This document shows positions 16,606 through 25,002 of a DNA stretch of 64,000 nucleotides, piece by piece. The position numbers and the translations under genes are program-made. Origin of the DNA: Chlamydiales bacterium (lineage in GTDB: Bacteria; Chlamydiota; Chlamydiia; Chlamydiales; SM23-39); NCBI GenBank assembly GCA_030681135.1, contig JAUXXF010000021.1, forward strand, positions 62,001-126,000. Reading direction: 5' to 3'. The notes below the pieces were generated by a model, which was given only the letters and a program-made list of their open reading frames with translations, made no database searches and had not been told where the DNA came from. Each line of letters starts with the position of its first letter. Position 1 is the stretch's first letter.

Positions 16606-17221
16606 TTTTTTCCCGAAACACCTGTTCCCGGCGAGCGACCTCTCTCCGCAAAAGACCCTCTACGTTCCACCCCTTCTCCTCAGCCGCTTCTATCAGTTGC
16701 CATAGCTTGTCTCCGAGTTCCTCTTCCGATTGAAAAGATGAGGAAATCGTTGCAGCCTTTGACTGAGAACGCTTGATTTTCGAAATGACCTTTTGGGCCC
16801 TTGCAAGGACAGGAAGCGTTGCTGGAATGCCGTCTAAAATAGATGTTCTCCCCTTGCCTTCTGTCTTTTTGATTTCTTCCCAGTTGCGGATAATTTCTTC
16901 ATTATTTTCCACACTCACTTCACCAAATACATGGGGATGACGTCGAATCAATTTTTCAGAGGCCAAGCGAATCGCCTCTGCTAAAGTAAATTTTTTCTCC
17001 TTCTCTCCCACTTTGGCTATAAAAATTAATAGATAAAGAACGTCGCCAACCTCTTCTGCCATACAGGGGCCGTTTTGAGCATCAATCGCCTCAATGATCT
17101 CATGAACCTCTTCTAACAGATAAGGCTGCAGCGTAAATAATGTCTGCTCTCTATCCCACGGACACCCCTCAGGGCCTAATAACTTATCTGCGATAGCTAA
17201 TAACTCATCCCACTCACGCAT
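16586..17221 (-). CDS. mazG: nucleoside triphosphate pyrophosphohydrolase MazG
   Basis: MazG hydrolyses NTPs and dNTPs to monophosphates and PPi. I start at the ATG at 17221 (GAGG five bases upstream); an in-frame GTG at 17278 lacks a ribosome site. Motifs: GPEGCPWDREQT near the N-terminus, the Mg-binding EEVHEIIEAID and EEVGDVLYLLIF helices (ExxE and ExxD), the RRHPHVFGE signature, and KRSQSK before a C-terminal half-domain. At 211 residues it is shorter than E. coli MazG (263), as the second repeat is truncated. The last codons overlap ffs on the other strand. Confidence 0.9.
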   Translation of the reverse strand: MREWDELLAIADKLLGPEGCPWDREQTLFTLQPYLLEEVHEIIEAIDAQNGPCMAEEVGDVLYLLIFIAKVGEKEKKFTLAEAIRLASEKLIRRHPHVFGEVSVENNEEIIRNWEEIKKTEGKGRTSILDGIPATLPVLARAQKVISKIKRSQSKAATISSSFQSEEELGDKLWQLIEAAEEKGWNVEGLLRREVARREQVFREKTPEMGS

Positions 17222-17326
17222 AATGACCTCAAATTTATGCTTTGAGAATAAGCTTTGATAAGCATTGATTTCAATCACTCAATCCGATAGAATCCTGGCG
17301 AATAAAAAATTCAAGGACAGGCAAAT

Positions 17327-18346
17327 ATGCGTTTAGGATTCCCCTCTAGATTAAAATGTTTTATTGACATTCCTAGAGCCTGTTACTCGAATATTGTAGA
17401 CAGCGCTAAAGAGCGCGTCACCAATCTCTGGGGAGGGGTAAAAGAAAATTGGACCCATTACAGAAATTTAGATCCTGACAACAATGCAGCATGTGCTGCC
17501 ATTTTAACAACAACAAGTCTTGCAATCATCAGCCCTTCTCTCCCCCTTTCCAACCTCATCACCCTCTCTACGGCTGGTCTTGCATTTTCAGGAGGGTTGT
17601 TGATGGGCGTAAAAGGCATCCCTCTTGCCAACCGCCTTCGATTATTGCCTACCACTGTGATGCAGAGCGCCAATGAGACTGCTGAAAAAAGTCTTGAATT
17701 TTTCAAAAAATCTGCTATAGACGCAGCAAGTTATGTAGAAGGCAAAAGCAAACCTCATATCAACCCCCTCCTTGTCAACGTGACGACTTCAGCAAGCTTT
17801 ACTTTTCTTATCAGCTACAGGCCTGAAGTTATGCTCGCTAAATTCGCTTACCGCTGGGTACTACCCCCTTCCGTCGCTCTAGGGTTTACAGCAGTTTTAA
17901 TTAGTGGCTATGCACGCACTTATAAACCTTCTAAAGAAGCCTTGGCAGAACCTATTATATTATTTCGGAAAGGACAAAGAACGATCGAAGAGCTCTTCCC
18001 TAAAACCGAACCACAAGAAAACCCCCATTCTCTTATAGAAACTAAATTTCAAGCAGGCAAAGAATTCTTGCAAAAAGCTATTGAAGGAGACTTGGTACTA
18101 TTTAAGGAGAGTGGAGGAGAAACCACTGCCTTACAAACAAGTCTAGTCGTGGCAGAACTCGCCTTACTGTACTTCGCAGGTTTTTCCACGCCAACACTTG
18201 CTGACCAGGCTTTTTGGAATACTGTAGCTCTTAGTACGATCTCTTCCGCTGGAGCTTATTTGATAAGCCAAATAGGTGAAAAAGAACCTGCAGTTCTTCC
18301 TATCCAACAAATAGATAGTAATCTTGTTTATAGAGGCGAATCGTGA
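17327..18346 (+). CDS. hypothetical membrane protein with several hydrophobic pairs
   Basis: Unrecognised, 339 residues. Three hydrophobic zones are visible: about residues 62-95 (ILTTTSLAIISPSLPL and GLAFSGGLLMGVKG), 148-200 (SASFTFLISYRP and LPPSVALGFTAVLISGYA) and 265-320 (VVAELALLYFAGFS and TVALSTISSAGAYLISQIG). No cleavable signal. Paired hydrophobic segments suggest an Inc-like or other membrane-inserted secreted protein, by inference. It overlaps the 1068-residue gene that follows (GTGA), so the two are made together and may act together. Confidence 0.65.
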   Translation: MRLGFPSRLKCFIDIPRACYSNIVDSAKERVTNLWGGVKENWTHYRNLDPDNNAACAAILTTTSLAIISPSLPLSNLITLSTAGLAFSGGLLMGVKGIPLANRLRLLPTTVMQSANETAEKSLEFFKKSAIDAASYVEGKSKPHINPLLVNVTTSASFTFLISYRPEVMLAKFAYRWVLPPSVALGFTAVLISGYARTYKPSKEALAEPIILFRKGQRTIEELFPKTEPQENPHSLIETKFQAGKEFLQKAIEGDLVLFKESGGETTALQTSLVVAELALLYFAGFSTPTLADQAFWNTVALSTISSAGAYLISQIGEKEPAVLPIQQIDSNLVYRGES

Positions 18347-21300
18347 ATTCTGTAACATCCTGGTTTGGTTCTGTTCAAAGCTGGGTCTCCGAGACAATAG
18401 AAAAAGCAGACCAAGAATATGACGCAGAAAAGGCTCGCCAAAAAGCACCGAACGAGGAAAGTCCCGCCTTGACGCGTCCCCTCAATGTGAGCGGCACCAA
18501 TGTGAACCCTTTTTCCAAAGATCTTACAAAAAAAGCAGATGAAATTAAGGATGAGATTTTACGGCGGACAACAGAGATCTCTGACAAAACGCTGTCGAAC
18601 GAGCACATCACACATAAAGCTGGAAATCCGTTAGCTTCTTCTTTCATCTTTTCCCCATCGGTAAATCCTATCCCCTCTCCTGAACATATAGAGCTACAAC
18701 AGCAGACTGACCGCGAGCTAAAAATATTTACTGAAGCGATCACAGCCTATACCACTTTTCTTCTCCTTCACGAATGGGCTGCAGGACAAAGCTCTCCTCA
18801 AAATTCGGTCATCTATCAAACCATGGTCCAACAGATCACCAAACGAAAACAAGATATTTCCATGTGGGAAATTTACAAAAACGAACTGGGAAATCATTTA
18901 GGTTGGTTTGCCTATAGCAAAGCGTATGTTTTCTATTATCTCTTTTATACTTCATCGAACTTCATCCCTAAACTGATTGAAGAACTCCTTAAAAGCGGGA
19001 TTCAGGGCTCTCGAGAACATTTTGCCAAAAGCCAACACCTTTCAACTTTATTTTCAAAAATCCTTACTCTTAGTAATCGCCTTTTATTTGTTATAAAAGG
19101 AGCCATCGATGAATTCATTGATCCAAACAACTCTCCTACGACCACTTTAGATGAATACAAAAAAAATGCTATAGCCAAAGAATTCAAATCAGACTTTATC
19201 ACTCTTATCAAGGAAGATAGCGCTCTACTTATAGAGATGTTTTTCCCTCATATTGAATTTTTCTCTCCTCAAGAAAATGTCTCCTTTTTCTTACCAGATT
19301 GGATGACTACAGAGGCTTCTAAGTTCCTCAATAATGTAGTCAATCTCATTACAAAAACTCTCTTAAAAAAATACATCGTTCCCTCCGCAGTTCGATCTAT
19401 TTTGAGCGAGAACCTCACCGATGCCTCCCTTGAAAAATCTTATGTATTCAGTCGAGCCCTTTATCAATTCATCATCGATCGAGTCGGAAAGATTCAAGAG
19501 GATTTGGGAAAAGAAAAACCGCCTCAAAAAAGGACCTCTCCTCCTCTTCATCTCAGCGACAACGATCACACCCAATTAAAAACACTAGGACATTGTTTAT
19601 TAGATGTGTTTGATATGCCAGATGATGAAACCCCAGATGCCATTAGGGAATATAAGAAGAGCACTTCGCTGATTTATAAAAAAATCCAACCTCAAATTAT
19701 CTCCACAATTGCTAAAAGTGGAGAGACCCTTATTAACATTTTACATGATCCACTAACTCTAGAAAACTCCTTCTTCCAACTACTTAAATCTGGCCGTAAA
19801 TCTTTTAAGAAAAAAGAAACATTTGATCAATTAAAAGCCAACAACGAACAACTTCGCGATCAATTATACGAAAAGTTCCAGACTCTGTTAAATGCCATTG
19901 TAGATCATACTGTTCAAGAAGAAGTGAAACCAGACATTCAAATAAAGCATAGATTGGTCATTTTTGAAGAACTTAAGAAAAGCGCCGAGGACAACTGCCT
20001 TCAATTAAAAATACTTCTAGCTACTATGCGCGAAGAATCTCATAGCATTCATCAATTATTGAAACCTCAAGGCAAATTTAATCCTGGGGGATTTGTTTCA
20101 ACAGCGTTCGATGCGATGAAAAACTTTTGTCATCTATTAAATAGCCTCATTCTAGAGCTGAATATACAGATGATTGACCGCAAATATCGCATACACAACA
20201 TGAGCGCAGAAGAAAAAAACAGCTTGAATAATTCTCTACAGCCTCTGAGAAAACAAATCCTACAGCTCGTCCGCTCTCTTCAAAACATCAATATCCAAAA
20301 TGGCCATTATCTTTGCTTGGCTATTCAAGAAAAATTGGATCGTGTCCTTGATGGGTTAGATGCAACAAAGAGGGAACTATTAAAACGAAAACCTCGCGAT
20401 TTCACTTCAACCATTCATGAAAATTTGACAGAAGCTTTCAAACTCTTACGTGAGTTAAAACGTTCTCCAGAGAATGAGGAACAACTTAAAGCCTCGGAGC
20501 AACTCCTCATTCAATCGATACAAACGATGGCCGAAAAAAAAGGAAGAAGAGAGCAATTAAACTCTCTTATTAGCAAGGAGCCTCAAGGCCTTTTACCCAA
20601 TCTGATCTTTTATATTATGAGAGACGGACGAACGCCTAAAAAATTCAGTTCTATCGAAACTAAACAAAAAATCGAACAAATTTTAGACAGTAATTTCTCA
20701 CCGGAAAAGCGGATCAAATTAAAACGGTTGATCGATGAAATCCAAAAATACCCCACTTCTTATGAAAGAAAAAAACCGAAAAACCTGCGAGCATGGATTT
20801 TAGAACAGGCAGACCCTGCTTCTGATTTTTATCAAATACTACAAATGAAGCTGCGTCAGTGGAGCAAACTTCCAGGAGGAAAAAATTTTGATCCGGAAAA
20901 TTGGGAAAGAGAAGTAAGAAAATATAAAAAATACAAAGGAGCCCTTCCTTTACTACAACAAGTAGAAGATTTCTTGAAAAAAGGCTCCATGATCAATGTC
21001 TATTGGAAAGAGTTCCATCGAGAGATCGAAACTCGAAAGACCGAGCTTGATCAAGAGAATCTAAATATTCGAATAAAGCTTACCCCAATCTTTGAAGAAT
21101 TAGACGGCTTTGTAAAGACAGCATCCTATATGCTCCAAGACCTGGAACGAGATATCTATGACGAGCTTACCAATTCGATTGAAGAGACGGACAAAGCAAT
21201 CCATACATTAGCTGAGACCAGTCAATCTTCAATTCTTGAAACACCTTATACGAATGCTGAGTCAACCGCCCTTCTCACAGCAGCAGCCGCTGTTACAATC

Positions 21301-21549
21301 GCAGCCCCCTTTGTTTCAATCATCGCCCTCCCTGCGATCGCAGCAGCAGGTGCTGCTGTAGGAAGCCTCACTGCAGAAAAAGTGATCCCTAAAGCTAAGG
21401 AATTCTTCGGTAGAAAAGAAATCGTCCCACGCATCCTACGCATCTTAAAAAACTTCTTTAATGAATTGGCTAAACCTAAATCTCCTTTCAAACAACTAGG
21501 AACCTACTTAGCGCTCGAAGAAATTTCTAATAAAAACGAAATTCTTTAA
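18343..21549 (+). CDS. large helical protein of unknown function (1068 residues)
   Basis: Starts at a GTG that overlaps the previous stop codon. Almost the whole length is hydrophilic and helical, with many Lys/Glu/Gln-rich stretches suggestive of coiled coils, and no recognisable enzyme motif. Near residues 974-1010 a small-residue hydrophobic pair appears (ALLTAAAAVTIAAPFVSII and LPAIAAAGAAVGSLTAEK), similar to a membrane-inserting hairpin. The short Ser/Thr-rich N-terminus would suit type III secretion. Translational coupling with the membrane protein upstream suggests a two-component secreted or inclusion-associated complex; this is inference. Confidence 0.7.
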   Translation: MNSVTSWFGSVQSWVSETIEKADQEYDAEKARQKAPNEESPALTRPLNVSGTNVNPFSKDLTKKADEIKDEILRRTTEISDKTLSNEHITHKAGNPLASSFIFSPSVNPIPSPEHIELQQQTDRELKIFTEAITAYTTFLLLHEWAAGQSSPQNSVIYQTMVQQITKRKQDISMWEIYKNELGNHLGWFAYSKAYVFYYLFYTSSNFIPKLIEELLKSGIQGSREHFAKSQHLSTLFSKILTLSNRLLFVIKGAIDEFIDPNNSPTTTLDEYKKNAIAKEFKSDFITLIKEDSALLIEMFFPHIEFFSPQENVSFFLPDWMTTEASKFLNNVVNLITKTLLKKYIVPSAVRSILSENLTDASLEKSYVFSRALYQFIIDRVGKIQEDLGKEKPPQKRTSPPLHLSDNDHTQLKTLGHCLLDVFDMPDDETPDAIREYKKSTSLIYKKIQPQIISTIAKSGETLINILHDPLTLENSFFQLLKSGRKSFKKKETFDQLKANNEQLRDQLYEKFQTLLNAIVDHTVQEEVKPDIQIKHRLVIFEELKKSAEDNCLQLKILLATMREESHSIHQLLKPQGKFNPGGFVSTAFDAMKNFCHLLNSLILELNIQMIDRKYRIHNMSAEEKNSLNNSLQPLRKQILQLVRSLQNINIQNGHYLCLAIQEKLDRVLDGLDATKRELLKRKPRDFTSTIHENLTEAFKLLRELKRSPENEEQLKASEQLLIQSIQTMAEKKGRREQLNSLISKEPQGLLPNLIFYIMRDGRTPKKFSSIETKQKIEQILDSNFSPEKRIKLKRLIDEIQKYPTSYERKKPKNLRAWILEQADPASDFYQILQMKLRQWSKLPGGKNFDPENWEREVRKYKKYKGALPLLQQVEDFLKKGSMINVYWKEFHREIETRKTELDQENLNIRIKLTPIFEELDGFVKTASYMLQDLERDIYDELTNSIEETDKAIHTLAETSQSSILETPYTNAESTALLTAAAAVTIAAPFVSIIALPAIAAAGAAVGSLTAEKVIPKAKEFFGRKEIVPRILRILKNFFNELAKPKSPFKQLGTYLALEEISNKNEIL

Positions 21550-21629
21550 GAACCTTCTAAAGAATAAAAGCTTGAATAAAAAACCAAAGCAAACGTATAC
21601 AATCTAGTTACTTGTTTTGGAAATCAACC

Positions 21630-21776
21630 ATGGCGCTCAAAAAAATTATTCTGGCATTGTTTGGAATATCTTTTGCATTGGCCCTGATCACTTCTTGCAA
21701 TGAGCACCATAAAAAACCGCAAGAGATCAAAAAACACGTAGAAAAAGAGCACAAAATCTACTCTAGAAAATGGTAA
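21630..21776 (+). CDS. 48-residue putative lipoprotein
   Basis: A short frame encodes MALKKIILALFGISFALALI followed by the lipobox end TSC and a 26-residue Lys/His/Glu-rich tail (NEHHKKPQEIKKHVEKEHK). Cys 23 is the expected lipidation site (ALIT-S-C context). Lgt, which would modify it, is encoded at 27234-28115. The ribosome site is weak (TGGA about nine bases upstream). The 3' end overlaps the convergent heptosyltransferase by 14 bases. Small lysine-rich lipoproteins can tether membranes to peptidoglycan or act as entericidin-like factors; which applies here cannot be told. Confidence 0.6.
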   Translation: MALKKIILALFGISFALALITSCNEHHKKPQEIKKHVEKEHKIYSRKW

Positions 21777-22854
21777 AAAAAACTGAAGCCAGCTCTTCTG
21801 GATGAAGATGTTTCATACAAGCACCTGTTGGACAGGTCCGTAGCTTAGGACAAGTTTTCCCAAATGTCTGTCCGTACGGGCAGGCTCCTTGAAAAGCAAC
21901 ATGACGAGGACCTAGAGGCTTAAAAACAGAAGAAGAACTAGGGCCAAATACGCTAAAACTCGGGGTATCTGTCATGCCGCATAAATGGAGCGCACTTGAG
22001 TCGACTGCGATGACTACATCCACCTCGTGCATGACATTTTGCCAAATGGTAATAGGGAGTTTGTCCAATACGACACTACAAGTTGGAAATTGCCTATGTA
22101 TCTCTTCACACTCTTTTTTTTCTCTCTCAGAGCCCCATACGAGCAATAACGATGCAGGAATTTTTTCTTTGATGCATTGCAAAAATTGACAAAGAGTCGC
22201 TGTAGGAATCTGCTTATTTGCCCACTGCGACCCAGGACAGATCATCATTTTTTTCCCTTCTTGTAACAAGGGATGCAAAAAGATCTTCTGGATCTGCCGC
22301 TCTTCCTCGGGAGAAATATGGAGTCTTATGCTTTTTTTTCTCGCTTGCTTCTCTTCGAAAGAAAAGCCTTGTTTAGAAAAAAAATGACGCACTACATCTA
22401 CATACTGCTCTCTAATATTCATTTGGCGAGAAACTTCAAAGCGGACATGAGTAAAGAGGACGTTCGGCTTTTCCCGAACGCTATCGTAACCAAGACCTAC
22501 TTTTACTCGAGCTTTCGAGAAAAATGTGATCATCCCCGATTTAGTATTACTTTGTAGATCAAATAACACATCATAAGAGCTTCCCCGCAACCGGCCAATG
22601 CACTGAAAGAGCTTTTTCCAAACGGCAAAACGCCACCATCCTTTTTTCAGCTCTTTAAGATTCACAGGAAATACATGGCGTACAAACGGATGAGCCGCAA
22701 CCAAAGGGGCAAACGACTCCTCAGTCACCCAATCAATCGCAGCCTCAGGAAAGTGTGAGTGCAAATAATCAAGCACATAAAAGGTCTGTACTATATCCCC
22801 AAGAGAGGACATTTTAATAATTAAAATCGAAAAAAAAGATGTTTTCTTATACAT
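21763..22854 (-). CDS. waaC: glycosyltransferase family 9, lipopolysaccharide heptosyltransferase I-like
   Basis: Transfers heptose or a similar sugar to the LPS inner core at the cytoplasmic face of the inner membrane. The 363 residues show the family start ILIIKMSSLGDIVQTFYVLD, the mid-domain DLQSNTKSGMITFFSKA, and the donor-binding C-terminal domain with MICPGSQWANKQ and VVIAVDSSALHLCGM...PSFSVFGPS. Four cysteines in the C-terminal part (CPYGQTFGKTCPKLRTCPTGAC) are typical of GT9 members. The gene symbol is by resemblance to WaaC and less certain than the family. Confidence 0.85.
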   Translation of the reverse strand: MYKKTSFFSILIIKMSSLGDIVQTFYVLDYLHSHFPEAAIDWVTEESFAPLVAAHPFVRHVFPVNLKELKKGWWRFAVWKKLFQCIGRLRGSSYDVLFDLQSNTKSGMITFFSKARVKVGLGYDSVREKPNVLFTHVRFEVSRQMNIREQYVDVVRHFFSKQGFSFEEKQARKKSIRLHISPEEERQIQKIFLHPLLQEGKKMMICPGSQWANKQIPTATLCQFLQCIKEKIPASLLLVWGSEREKKECEEIHRQFPTCSVVLDKLPITIWQNVMHEVDVVIAVDSSALHLCGMTDTPSFSVFGPSSSSVFKPLGPRHVAFQGACPYGQTFGKTCPKLRTCPTGACMKHLHPEELASVFFTIF

Positions 22855-22862
22855 ACCGAAAT

Positions 22863-24194
22863 ATGGCGCTATTTAGAACATTTGCCAAACATCCTAGAGG
22901 GCTTTGGATTTTAGGGCTAACCGAATTATGCGAGAGGTTCGCCTTTTGGGGAGTTGGAAACCTTCTCGTTTTATATCTCCTCGAATATTACCAGTTTTCC
23001 GGGGTAAAAGCCACCCACATTTACGGACTTTTGTCAGGATGCGCAGCTTTTCTACCTTTGTTTGGAGGTCTTTTAGCCGATCGATGGAGTTATCAAAAAC
23101 TCCTTTTTCTAGGAGCTTTCTGTAATCTAATAGGCTGTCTTTTATTGTCTTCTGGAATCCCCTTTTTCCTCTACCCTAGTTTAGTCATCATTGCAGGAGG
23201 GTTTGGTATTTTTACGCCAAGCGTAGTGGCGCTATTGGGAGAACTTTACGAGGGTAAAGAGTCTATTCGAGAAGCGGGATTTTCTATCTACTACGCTTCT
23301 ATCAATGTTGGAGTCTTCCTAGCCTTATTTTCGCTGGGAATCATTGCAAAAACTGTCAGTTGGAATGCCGCTTTTTTGGTAGCAGCTTTCGTCCAAGGCT
23401 TAGGGCTCCTTCCAATTATTTGGTATTTTCGAAAATTTAAAACTTCTCACCAAAAGACTAAAGAACCATTGAAGAACCTTCATTTACCTAAAACACCACT
23501 CACCGGAGGAGAGAGACGAAGAGTCTTTGCGATTAGTATTTTTTGCCTGTTATCTATCTTTTTCTGGACAGTCTACAATCAAGCCTTCTCTTCAATGTCT
23601 ATTTTTGCCCATTCTTTCATGAATAAAACGATCAGCGGCTATAACATTCCTGAAGGAGTGTTTCTTTCCACGGAAAGCTTTTTTCTTGTTTTACTAGCGC
23701 CTCTGCTCGCTTCTCTTTACGGATGGCTACAAAAAAAGAAAAAAAATCCCTCTGTCGCCTTAAAAACGCTCTACAGCTTCTTCTTTATCGCTCTTGGGTT
23801 TTTCATCATGGTCATAGCCACAAGATCTATTCCTTCAGGAGCTTTGACAGCCTCTGTTTCCAGCAGTTACCTCGTTGGCGCCTATTTTGCCATCGCTGTT
23901 AGCGAAATGCTATTAGCTCCCATCAGCCTTTCGATGGTCAGCTTATTAGCGCCTCGCAAGCTCAAAGGTTTTCTCATTGGATTATGGTACGTGTGCGTGG
24001 GGATAGCTTATTATATTGGTGGTTTACTGGCAGGACTGATCGAAACAACAGCTAAGCTCGATCATTTCTTTGGGCTGTTCATCATCATCGCTCTTATTCC
24101 CGCTGCCTTTCTCATCTTGTTTCATAAAAAACTCACTCACATCTTGAGAAGAGATCCCGGCGAGATCGATAGCACTCCGCATATCCCCAGGTAA
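22863..24194 (+). CDS. POT/PTR-family proton-dependent oligopeptide transporter
   Basis: A 443-residue permease of the proton-dependent oligopeptide family. The ExxER-type motif of helix 1 is seen as GLTELCERFAFWGVGNLLVL and the PTR2 signature as AGFSIYYASINVGVFLALFS. About 12-14 membrane helices. It would import di- and tripeptides from the host cell. I use the ATG at 22863; the frame is open from 22839, where it would overlap the divergent heptosyltransferase start. The last 171 bases overlap the 3' part of rluA on the other strand, an unusually long antisense coding overlap. Confidence 0.85.
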   Translation: MALFRTFAKHPRGLWILGLTELCERFAFWGVGNLLVLYLLEYYQFSGVKATHIYGLLSGCAAFLPLFGGLLADRWSYQKLLFLGAFCNLIGCLLLSSGIPFFLYPSLVIIAGGFGIFTPSVVALLGELYEGKESIREAGFSIYYASINVGVFLALFSLGIIAKTVSWNAAFLVAAFVQGLGLLPIIWYFRKFKTSHQKTKEPLKNLHLPKTPLTGGERRRVFAISIFCLLSIFFWTVYNQAFSSMSIFAHSFMNKTISGYNIPEGVFLSTESFFLVLLAPLLASLYGWLQKKKKNPSVALKTLYSFFFIALGFFIMVIATRSIPSGALTASVSSSYLVGAYFAIAVSEMLLAPISLSMVSLLAPRKLKGFLIGLWYVCVGIAYYIGGLLAGLIETTAKLDHFFGLFIIIALIPAAFLILFHKKLTHILRRDPGEIDSTPHIPR

Positions 24195-25001
24195 CGGGGC
24201 GAAAAAACCGATCTTTTCTTGCGTCATCGGATGGATAAAGCTAAGGCGTGATGCATGAAGCATGATGCGAGAACATGGATACGTTGAAGAAAAAGATGAG
24301 GCGTATTGTCGATCAATCAAGATAGGATGACCGAGCTCTGCTAAATGGACGCGAATTTGATGGGTACGCCCTGTCTCTGGGCGACATGCCACTAAACTCG
24401 CCTTCTTACCCACTTCTACCGTCTCTAGATGAGTACACGCATATAAAGCGCCAGGATGTTTAAGCGGCAAAGATCCCCAAATTGTTTGTCCTGCAAACGC
24501 TTTTTGCCTAACCAGCCAACTCTCTTTCTTCAAAGACCGCCACCTACAGATTCCATCGACAAGAGCTGCATATAGCTTGGAAACAGCTTTTTTTTCAAAA
24601 AGGGCAATAAATTGCTCTTTTACAAGGAGACTTTTCGCAATCAGCAAAAGTCCAGAGGTCTCTTTATCGAGCCTATGAATTAACCAATGATTTGGTCCCA
24701 ATAGCCGCCTTAGAGCTGCATCCTCGCAAACCCACCCAGAAGGCTTATTGACCACCTTCATCCACTCATCTTCAAAGATCACCGGAAGAGAAATCGGTTC
24801 TTTTTTCTCTTGAGAAACAGGAGCAAAAAGAACCTTGTCACCTAAAAAGACTTTTTTGGAAGCAAATCTCTCTACTTTTCCATTGACGCGGCAAGCATTT
24901 TTATCAAGAGCGCGACGGATCGCTTTGATGGAAGCATCATCTGCCACCCTCGCCTTGATAAAATCAACTAATCTCTGCGGCCTGTCAACGACCCATTGCA
25001 C
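24024..25001 (-). CDS. RluA-family RNA pseudouridine synthase
   Basis: Isomerises uridine to pseudouridine in rRNA or tRNA. Residues 1-60 form an S4-like RNA-binding region (RRALDKNACRVNGKVERFA). The catalytic motif is HRLDKETSGLLLIAK, with Asp as nucleophile, followed by KLYAALVDG and RPETGRTHQIRVHLAELGHPI. The domain ends near GFFAPLPGDM at about residue 275; the last 50 residues (Ser/Asp/Glu-rich) extend beyond the usual end and lie in the overlap with the peptide transporter. It begins one base after pepA stops, so it belongs to the ssb-pepA-rluA operon. Confidence 0.9.
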   Translation of the reverse strand: MQWVVDRPQRLVDFIKARVADDASIKAIRRALDKNACRVNGKVERFASKKVFLGDKVLFAPVSQEKKEPISLPVIFEDEWMKVVNKPSGWVCEDAALRRLLGPNHWLIHRLDKETSGLLLIAKSLLVKEQFIALFEKKAVSKLYAALVDGICRWRSLKKESWLVRQKAFAGQTIWGSLPLKHPGALYACTHLETVEVGKKASLVACRPETGRTHQIRVHLAELGHPILIDRQYASSFSSTYPCSRIMLHASRLSFIHPMTQEKIGFFAPLPGDMRSAIDLAGISSQDVSEFFMKQDEKGSGNKSDDDEQPKEMIELSCCFDQSCQ

Positions 25002-25002
25002 C

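Noticed and set aside
16588-16776. Plus-strand frame starting in the ffs gene
   Set aside because: Begins inside the SRP RNA and is opposite mazG, which has full family motifs.
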